From: a bacterium
GTDB taxonomy: Bacteria; Eremiobacterota; Eremiobacteria; Baltobacterales; Baltobacteraceae
DNA: 5,733 nt
Assembly: GCA_021781095.1 (NCBI GenBank)
Contig: JAJXXM010000303.1
Location: forward strand, 1 to 5,733
Direction of reading: 5' to 3'
Positions 1 through 4,018 of this stretch are shown here, piece by piece. Below the pieces are notes generated by a model. The model ran no database searches and had not been told where the DNA came from. It saw only the letters and a list, made by a program, of their open reading frames with translations. How positions within the stretch are numbered: the stretch's first letter is position 1; each line of letters begins with the position of its first letter. Made by a program: the position numbers and the translations under genes.

Positions 1-285
1 CTGCAACAACTCGGCGAGCAGTATTACATATACGCTCGCTCTGCGGTGAGCACGTGGTACGGCGACGGAAGTAACCCCAACGCGACCTTCTGCACGACGC
101 AAGGGGCGGCGTTTAATTTTCGTTACCTGCAAAAATCGCCGTACTGTCCGAAGGGCGTTATGAAGCCATACGACCCGTTGATTCCGGTCCCCGGCGTTCA
201 ATCGTTCGTGGTGATGCTCGAGCAGAACGGCATAATAAAAACTCGAGGAGTCGCCGTTCCGACCCCCGCGTCGTCTCCCTCCTAG
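1..285 (+). CDS. C-terminal fragment of an unrecognised protein (5' end outside the window)
   Basis: The frame is open from the first base to a TAG stop at 283-285, giving the last 94 residues of a longer protein. An internal GTG at 46 could be read as a start, but the frame continues upstream of it without a stop and no Shine-Dalgarno sequence precedes it, so a truncated gene is more likely. The fragment is rich in Tyr, Pro and Asn, with two cysteines (residues 31 and 49 of the visible part) that could form a disulfide if exported. It ends in a Pro/Ser/Thr tail (PTPASSPS). No clear membrane segment or catalytic motif is visible. The spacing of aromatic residues and cysteines would be compatible with a secreted or pilin-like protein, but I do not recognise a family. 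Coding status is likely; function is unknown. Confidence 0.6.
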   Translation: MQQLGEQYYIYARSAVSTWYGDGSNPNATFCTTQGAAFNFRYLQKSPYCPKGVMKPYDPLIPVPGVQSFVVMLEQNGIIKTRGVAVPTPASSPS

Positions 286-358
286 AGCCGCGCGCCCTCC
301 CGGAAGGGGAGCGGCGTGTCTACCTCGCTGAGGGATGCACGGTAGCGTTCCGTCGCGA

Positions 359-410
359 GTTCTCTTTGCTTTCGGCTGCGCTGCTTCATGCAGCCGGAAG
401 CAAGGAGAAC
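359..410 (+). terminator. Strong 21-bp hairpin downstream of the first gene, probable transcript end
   Basis: The arms 359-379 and 390-410 pair over 21 positions around a 10-base loop (380-389). Two of the pairs are U-G in + strand RNA; on the - strand the same positions become A-C mismatches, so the structure is best formed by a transcript of the + strand, which is the strand of the gene ending at 285. It begins 74 bases after that stop. Only a weak T-run (four T at 414-417) follows. A second mini-stem (426-429 with 435-438) leads straight into five T at 439-443. This suggests a terminator or a 3'-end protecting structure, but the U-tract is not classic. A small structured RNA is the alternative. 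Confidence 0.45.
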
Positions 411-529
411 GAGTTTTGACGGCCGCGTCGAAATGACGTTTTTCCCCGCGATTGCATTCCTCTTCAACCAGCCTCGGCAGCATAGGTGGAAGAAGCGGGT
501 GGCCGCGGCGTAGGGAGAGGGCGACCATC

Positions 530-832
530 ATGTCAGAGCAACAACCGATCGCGCCCGGAGTGCTCCACGAAGTGCCCGAGGATATGGCGGCGGCGCTCGG
601 CGCTGACGAACGACTCCTTGCTACGTGGAACGCCTTGACGCCGATCCAACGCAACGAGTGGATCTGCTGGACGACCATCGTGAAGAAGCCGACGACCAGA
701 GCCGAGCATATCGTGCGCATGCTCTCGTCGTTGCGCGAGGGCGACCGGCAGCCGTGCTGTTGGCCCGGCTGCCGGCATCGTCGCCCGAGCGCGCAGAAGT
801 GGTTCGAAGGGCGGAAAACGCGTTCGCGTTAG
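530..832 (+). CDS. YdeI/OmpD-associated (OmdA-like) small protein
   Basis: This 100-residue protein resembles the short YdeI/OmpD-associated family found in actinobacteria and proteobacteria. The family hallmarks are in order: a Val-Pro-Glu-Asp segment near residue 15, Trp-x-Ala-Leu-Thr-Pro near 33-39, the Arg-Asn-Glu-Trp-Ile-Cys-Trp block at 41-47, a Lys-Lys-Pro-x-Thr-Arg helix start at 52-57, and Cys-Cys-Trp-Pro-Gly-Cys at 76-81 followed by His-Arg. The biochemical role of the family is not settled; links to stress or bacteriocin protection come from YdeI naming only. The ATG at 530 is chosen because GGGAGAGG at 513-520 lies about 9 bases upstream and homology begins just after it; the frame is open further upstream (to about 452) without a better start. 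No signal peptide or membrane segment is seen, so it is probably cytoplasmic. Its stop overlaps that of the convergent phosphoesterase gene. Confidence 0.85.
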   Translation: MSEQQPIAPGVLHEVPEDMAAALGADERLLATWNALTPIQRNEWICWTTIVKKPTTRAEHIVRMLSSLREGDRQPCCWPGCRHRRPSAQKWFEGRKTRSR

Positions 833-2541
833 TGGTTATTGAGGAGCGGTGCGAAGCCGCTCGGTGGATGGTTCTCGCCCGGAATGTGCACCGGAGTGAC
901 GCCGATCGTTTCGCAGGTCCATGGGGACGGAATACGGTCGACGACTCGGCTCGGAATCTCCGCGAGGCTCGCCGGCAGCGGCGCCTTGGTTCCCGCGAGG
1001 CGCTGCGGATCGAATGCCCCGACGAGATTGCTCAATGCGGGGTTCGTATCGCGCGGGCCGAGCGGCATGTAGAGTTTTTCGTCCGGCAGCGAGGCGAGCG
1101 CCGGTAAGTTGAAGAGCGTTCCGAGGAATTTCACGAACGACGCGTGATCGGAGAGCTCGTGAACGATCGCGCCGTTGCGAGCGTACGGCGAGATGAGAAT
1201 AGCGGGAACGCGCGGTCCGTCGCCGCACGCGTGCCCGTCGAAGCAGCGTTCGAATTGCGGCGGCGACACGTGGTCGTAGAAACCTTCGGAGTCGTCCCAA
1301 AAGATGAATATCGCGGAGCTCTTCCAGTAACGGCTATGGGCGATCGTATCGACGACTTTTGCGACCATCGCTTCGGAGATCTGCGAATCGGAGTAACCCG
1401 GATGGTCGTCGTCGCCGCGGAAGCGCGATTGAACGCGAGGGCTTTGGTTCGCGGGCTTGAGTCCGAACGGGTTTTTCTTGCCGCCCTTGATGAAGACGAC
1501 GCTGCGATTGCCGAGGCGGCCCCCTTCGATGGCGGGAAAGAGCGCGCTCAGATCGTGGACTCCGCTCCAAAAATACGGATTTTTGCGTAGGTATCCGAAA
1601 TATTGCAACGCGTTGTGATGCGGAATATATCCATGTACGAGATTCGTCGCATTTGGGTGTGCGGCCGCGGCGTATCCCTCTTGGTACCAACCCCACGGAA
1701 TCGCCGGGCGCCCGGGCCGAGCGATCGCGGCGATATCTTTTCGAATCCCGTGGTTGTCGCGTTGTGCTTCGACGGCGCGTCGTTGCGCCATCGTTAAAAA
1801 AACGGTGGCATAATGCTGGTCGTATTGCGCTTTGAGCGGATCGGGCGGGCTTCCGGGATAGGGCCCGAAGGGAGGCTCCGAATCGTTGACGATCGGGTCG
1901 CCGGGGCCTTTGGAGTTCGGCGCGACCTGTTCGGCGGCGTCGCGCGCCCATTGCGTTTCACCGGTCTGCGCGGCGATCAAGTCGATATTTCCCGGCGTCG
2001 ACGGTCCCCACATGCCCTGAAAGAAATGGTCGTAGAGCGCGAAGCGATGTGCGTAGTACCAAAGATAGGGAATCGTCGCGCAATCTTCGTGCGCCATCGT
2101 CAGCAATCCCAGGCGCTCCGCATCGTTTCGGCTATAGCCTTTGGCAAGGAGTCCGAATTCTTCGGTCGCGACATAGAGATCCATACGGCCGCCGTCGGCC
2201 TTGGTAAGAAGCGCCGGGCGAGCGTGGTCGGCGTCGGCGGTGTCGGGCGCGGTAATGCGAAAGGGCGTCACCCATTGGCGGCCGATCGGATCGTACTGGC
2301 GAAAGCCGTGGGATCGTGCCGACGGCGAGGCGAGATTGTCGGCTCCGGGGAACGTTCCAAAATACGAATCGAACGAACGATTTTCCTGATAGATCACAAA
2401 GACGTGTTTGATGCGCGAACGTAAGAGTGCGTTGAGAGCTGCGTTCGGCGGGCTCACCGTCTGCGCGAGCGCGACGCTCGACGACGGCGTCATCGTGAGA
2501 AAAATCGAGCATCCGATGAGCGATGCGATAAGACGGCGCAA
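829..2541 (-). CDS. Secreted phosphoesterase, acid phosphatase / phospholipase C family
   Basis: The 570-residue product matches the bacterial phosphoesterase family (Pfam PF04185) that includes phospholipases C and the Francisella acid phosphatase AcpA. A signal peptide covers residues 1-26 (Arg-Arg, hydrophobic core, Ala-Leu-Ala before Gln27). Glu-Asn-Arg-Ser-Phe-Asp lies at 53-58, with Glu53-Asn54 as probable metal ligands. Gly-Pro-Ser-Thr-Pro-Gly at 179-184 has Ser181 where AcpA has its nucleophile region. Trp-Asp-Asp at 415-417, followed by Glu-Gly-Phe-Tyr-Asp-His-Val, supplies the Asp pair. A Ser-Asp-His-Ala-Ser-Phe motif at 464-469 fits the conserved C-terminal His. It probably hydrolyses phosphate monoesters or phospholipid head groups outside the cytoplasm; which substrate cannot be told. 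Length is within the family range and no key residue is missing. The start is TTG, supported by a GGAGGA six bases upstream; the next Met (residue 17) would destroy the signal peptide. It is convergent with the OmdA-like gene and divergent from the propeller gene. Confidence 0.9.
   Translation of the reverse strand: MRRLIASLIGCSIFLTMTPSSSVALAQTVSPPNAALNALLRSRIKHVFVIYQENRSFDSYFGTFPGADNLASPSARSHGFRQYDPIGRQWVTPFRITAPDTADADHARPALLTKADGGRMDLYVATEEFGLLAKGYSRNDAERLGLLTMAHEDCATIPYLWYYAHRFALYDHFFQGMWGPSTPGNIDLIAAQTGETQWARDAAEQVAPNSKGPGDPIVNDSEPPFGPYPGSPPDPLKAQYDQHYATVFLTMAQRRAVEAQRDNHGIRKDIAAIARPGRPAIPWGWYQEGYAAAAHPNATNLVHGYIPHHNALQYFGYLRKNPYFWSGVHDLSALFPAIEGGRLGNRSVVFIKGGKKNPFGLKPANQSPRVQSRFRGDDDHPGYSDSQISEAMVAKVVDTIAHSRYWKSSAIFIFWDDSEGFYDHVSPPQFERCFDGHACGDGPRVPAILISPYARNGAIVHELSDHASFVKFLGTLFNLPALASLPDEKLYMPLGPRDTNPALSNLVGAFDPQRLAGTKAPLPASLAEIPSRVVDRIPSPWTCETIGVTPVHIPGENHPPSGFAPLLNNH
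844..862. other. Short hairpin just inside the convergent gene ends
   Basis: Arms 844-849 (GAGCGG) and 857-862 (CCGCTC) form a 6-bp stem, starting 12 bases after the stop of the OmdA-like gene and lying within the last codons of the phosphoesterase gene. There is no T-run on either side, so it is not a classic terminator. With overlapping stops and no intergenic space, it is the only visible structure that could help end the + strand transcript. Confidence 0.2.
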
Positions 2542-2547
2542 CGGGTT

Positions 2548-2553
2548 TCCTCC
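2548..2553 (-). promoter_or_regulatory. Ribosome binding site that decides the TTG start of the phosphoesterase
   Basis: On the - strand this reads GGAGGA, a near-perfect Shine-Dalgarno sequence, followed by six bases and then TTG at 2541-2539. The spacing is close to ideal. The TTG start yields a complete signal peptide, so it is preferred over any internal ATG. Confidence 0.75.
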
Positions 2554-2624
2554 GCAAGACGACGGGAGTGGTTCTCACGCGTAGACTGCGGCCCGCACGC
2601 GCATGAGTCCTGGCGTTTGTGTTG

Positions 2625-2642
2625 AAAAAATGCGCATATTTT
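2625..2642. promoter_or_regulatory. Imperfect 18-bp palindrome (possible operator) in the divergent intergenic region
   Basis: AAAAAATGCGCATATTTT is symmetric at 16 of 18 positions, with one mismatched pair (2629/2638) and a perfect 8-bp core, ATGCGCAT. It lies 84 bases upstream of the phosphoesterase start and 76 bases upstream of the propeller start, between two divergent genes. It is AT-rich in a GC-rich setting, which fits a promoter or operator. The binding protein is unknown. No convincing -35/-10 pair for the phosphoesterase gene could be picked. Confidence 0.35.
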
Positions 2643-2661
2643 GCGGGAATTTTCACGTCGA

Positions 2662-2676
2662 ATCGTTAACGATAAT
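2662..2676 (+). promoter_or_regulatory. Perfect 12-bp palindrome overlapping a -10-like hexamer upstream of the propeller gene
   Basis: ATCGTTAACGAT at 2662-2673 is a perfect palindrome. It overlaps GATAAT at 2671-2676, which matches the -10 consensus TATAAT at five of six bases. A start of transcription near 2683 would give a leader of roughly 35 bases before the ATG at 2718. No good -35 is visible (TTTTCA at 2650-2655 is weak and spaced by only 15). A dimeric regulator on the palindrome would compete with RNA polymerase; this is inference. Confidence 0.35.
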
Positions 2677-2717
2677 TATGAACCTCAAGAATGCTTAAGA
2701 GTGAAGGAGAACCGTCG

Positions 2718-3386
2718 ATGATCGAAATGGAAATGATTCGAGAGATCGTTCGATTGCCTGCACCTGCGCCGGAGCCGCAGGCCCTCGCCGCCGACGGTGA
2801 ACGCCTGTGGGTAAGTTCGATGCAAACGAGCCGGCTTTACGCCGTGTCGCCGAACGACGACCACGTGCTCGAGGAAGCGCAGGCTCCGGGAAAACCGATC
2901 GGTGCGATCGCACTTGGCGACGAGCTTCGGTTCGTTTCGAGCGAGGGTGCCGATGACGATCGCTATCTGCGTCGTTACGTGCCGGGGCACGGCGTCAAGG
3001 AGCACGACCGTATCGCATGCCCCGAATTCACCGGCTCGCAACTCGCGTTCGACGGGCGGCACCTGTGGCTAAGCCAGGCGGTCCGCAAGCGCTTGCTCGC
3101 CCTCGACGCCGCCGGCTCGGTGATCGCAACGATGGATTTCTCCGACGCGCTCTCCGGTTTCGCCCGCACGAACGTCGGGTGCTGCTTCGTCGAGGGGACG
3201 CTCTATCTGCTCGCCCGGAACCTCGACGACGCCACCAATACGTTGGTACGCGTGCGGTCGCTCGAAACGCGAAGCGTCGAGGCGCTCGCCCACCTGCCGT
3301 TCCGTAGCGTCTCGCTCACGCACGACGGTTCGCGTTTCTGGACCGCGGATAAGCCCGCGAATGCGCTGGTCGCCTTTACGGCGTAG
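2718..3386 (+). CDS. Small beta-propeller-like protein of unknown function
   Basis: The 222-residue product contains about five degenerate repeats of roughly 40-45 residues. Each has a hydrophobic strand, an Asp-Gly or equivalent turn, then Leu/Phe-Trp or similar and a second strand: residues 22-45, 63-90, 108-133, 155-183 and 198-222. The clearest copies read Asp-Gly-Glu-Arg-Leu-Trp (26-31), Asp-Gly-Arg-His-Leu-Trp (112-117) and Asp-Gly-Ser-Arg-Phe-Trp (203-208). This is the pattern of NHL/YVTN/SMP-30-type propellers. Five blades would be a small propeller, so it may be a partial ring or a dimer. No signal peptide or catalytic signature is seen; the location is probably cytoplasmic. The ATG at 2718 is preferred because AAGGAG (2704-2709) lies eight bases upstream. 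The in-frame ATG at 2691 lacks such a site and adds a segment containing the Shine-Dalgarno sequence. Its stop lies six bases from that of the convergent DUF5666-like gene. Function unknown. Confidence 0.75.
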   Translation: MIEMEMIREIVRLPAPAPEPQALAADGERLWVSSMQTSRLYAVSPNDDHVLEEAQAPGKPIGAIALGDELRFVSSEGADDDRYLRRYVPGHGVKEHDRIACPEFTGSQLAFDGRHLWLSQAVRKRLLALDAAGSVIATMDFSDALSGFARTNVGCCFVEGTLYLLARNLDDATNTLVRVRSLETRSVEALAHLPFRSVSLTHDGSRFWTADKPANALVAFTA

Positions 3387-3392
3387 GCGACG

Positions 3393-3725
3393 CTAGCGGC
3401 CCCCGTCGTCGTCACCGCGGTCGTCGCGATCCCGGACGAGATCGATGCGGTCGGCAACGAAGTTGCCGTCGTCGTCGGGGTGCCCCCAGATGCGGACGAG
3501 CATCCCCCAGCGCGGCGTCAGGCCGGTCGGGTTGATGATCGTGCCTCGATGAAGCTCGAGGACGCGCCCGTTGCGGAGGCGGAGGTGATAGGGCCAGAAT
3601 GCCGCAACGCGGGCGACGACCACGCGGTCGCGCCCGCCTCGGTCGTTCCAATCGGCCTGGGCGCCGATCGGCGCCAGAAGCGAGAGCGCGGTGATGAGGG
3701 CGAAAGCGAGGCTTCTGCGTTTCAT
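3393..3725 (-). CDS. Small exported protein with a DUF5666-like domain
   Basis: The 110-residue product starts with a clear Sec signal peptide (Met-Lys-Arg-Arg, hydrophobic core, Ala-Gln-Ala at 22-24, probable cleavage before Asp25). The mature part is a single small beta-rich domain at about 34-97. It resembles DUF5666-type OB-fold domains: Arg-Val-Val-Val-Ala-Arg-Val near 34-40, Gly-Arg-Val-Leu-Glu-Leu near 53-58, Gly-Met-Leu-Val-Arg-Ile-Trp-Gly at 74-81, and Asp-Gly-Asn-Phe-Val-Ala-Asp-Arg-Ile at 86-94. That last segment is the family's typical 'dG.l.A..I' ending. The C-terminal tail (98-110) is a run of Asp, Arg and Gly. The role is unknown, probably periplasmic or cell-surface. The ATG start is supported by GGAGGA (3734-3729 on the - strand), though only three bases separate it from the ATG. 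It is divergent from the S53 gene. Confidence 0.75.
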   Translation of the reverse strand: MKRRSLAFALITALSLLAPIGAQADWNDRGGRDRVVVARVAAFWPYHLRLRNGRVLELHRGTIINPTGLTPRWGMLVRIWGHPDDDGNFVADRIDLVRDRDDRGDDDGGR

Positions 3726-3743
3726 GATTCCTCCGATTCACGG

Positions 3744-3770
3744 TCGAGATGATGAGTATCGATATCTCGA
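3744..3770. repeat. Inverted repeat upstream of the DUF5666-like gene
   Basis: TCGAGAT (3744-3750) and ATCTCGA (3764-3770) are perfect 7-bp inverted arms separated by 13 bases. The 8-bp palindrome TATCGATA (3757-3764) lies between them and shares one base with the right arm. It sits 19-45 bases upstream of the - strand start codon, so it could be an operator or a leader hairpin for that gene. The protein that would bind is unknown. Confidence 0.35.
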
Positions 3771-3910
3771 AAACGCAGCTCCCGGGCCGGCGATCGCGCA
3801 TGCCTCCGGTTTCTCACGCGCTCTTCATCGAGCTCCGGGGCTCCCCGTACCGCTGAGTGACGAAATGCACATAGGGGCGCTCGCCCTGCATCTGCGCCTG
3901 CTCCTTACTC

Positions 3911-3928
3911 CTTAACGCGCACTTAACG
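3911..3928 (+). promoter_or_regulatory. Pho-box-shaped direct repeat (two CTTAACG, 11-bp period)
   Basis: CTTAACG occurs at 3911-3917 and again at 3922-3928 with a four-base gap, so the repeat unit is 11 bp, one helical turn. This is the layout bound by OmpR/PhoB-type response regulators, and the TTAAC core is like that of cyanobacterial and Gram-positive Pho boxes. A TAGAAT (-10-like) directly follows at 3929-3934. It lies 91-108 bases upstream of the S53 gene start. Phosphate control is inference; the site could serve another winged-helix regulator. Confidence 0.4.
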
Positions 3929-3934
3929 TAGAAT
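3929..3934 (+). promoter_or_regulatory. Possible -10 element of the S53 gene promoter
   Basis: TAGAAT matches TATAAT at five of six bases and directly abuts the direct repeat. Transcription would start near 3941, leaving a leader of about 78 bases. No -35 match is seen at 17 bp (TACTCC at 3906-3911), so the promoter would need an activator or an alternative sigma factor, or the hexamer is fortuitous. Confidence 0.3.
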
Positions 3935-3963
3935 GCTCGGGTGCCCGAGCCGCCGACGGGCGG
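3935..3963 (+). other. Two tandem hairpins in the presumed S53 leader
   Basis: GCTCGGG (3935-3941) and CCCGAGC (3944-3950) are perfect 7-bp inverted arms with two bases between them. Immediately after, sharing C3950, CCGCC (3950-3954) pairs with GGCGG (3959-3963) around GACG. There is no T-run afterwards. The first could be an operator over the transcription start; the pair could also be leader RNA structure. A 10-bp palindrome, ATCGTACGAT, follows at 3998-4007 just before the Shine-Dalgarno sequence. Confidence 0.35.
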
Positions 3964-4018
3964 TTCGATGCGCCTGTTGCAACCACTACGTACAACTATC
4001 GTACGATCAAGGAGAAGA

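Noticed and set aside
416..421. TTGACG as a -35 element for the OmdA-like gene
   Set aside because: It matches the -35 consensus at five of six bases, but no -10-like hexamer lies at the proper distance (TTTTTC at 439-444).
625..1107. 160-residue + strand frame over the end of the OmdA-like gene
   Set aside because: It spans two real genes out of frame and shows no domain or start signal.
1334..1951. 205-residue Arg-rich - strand frame within the phosphoesterase gene
   Set aside because: The composition (Arg/Ser/Pro-rich) is typical of an off-frame reading of a GC-rich gene; the phosphoesterase frame has family motifs throughout.
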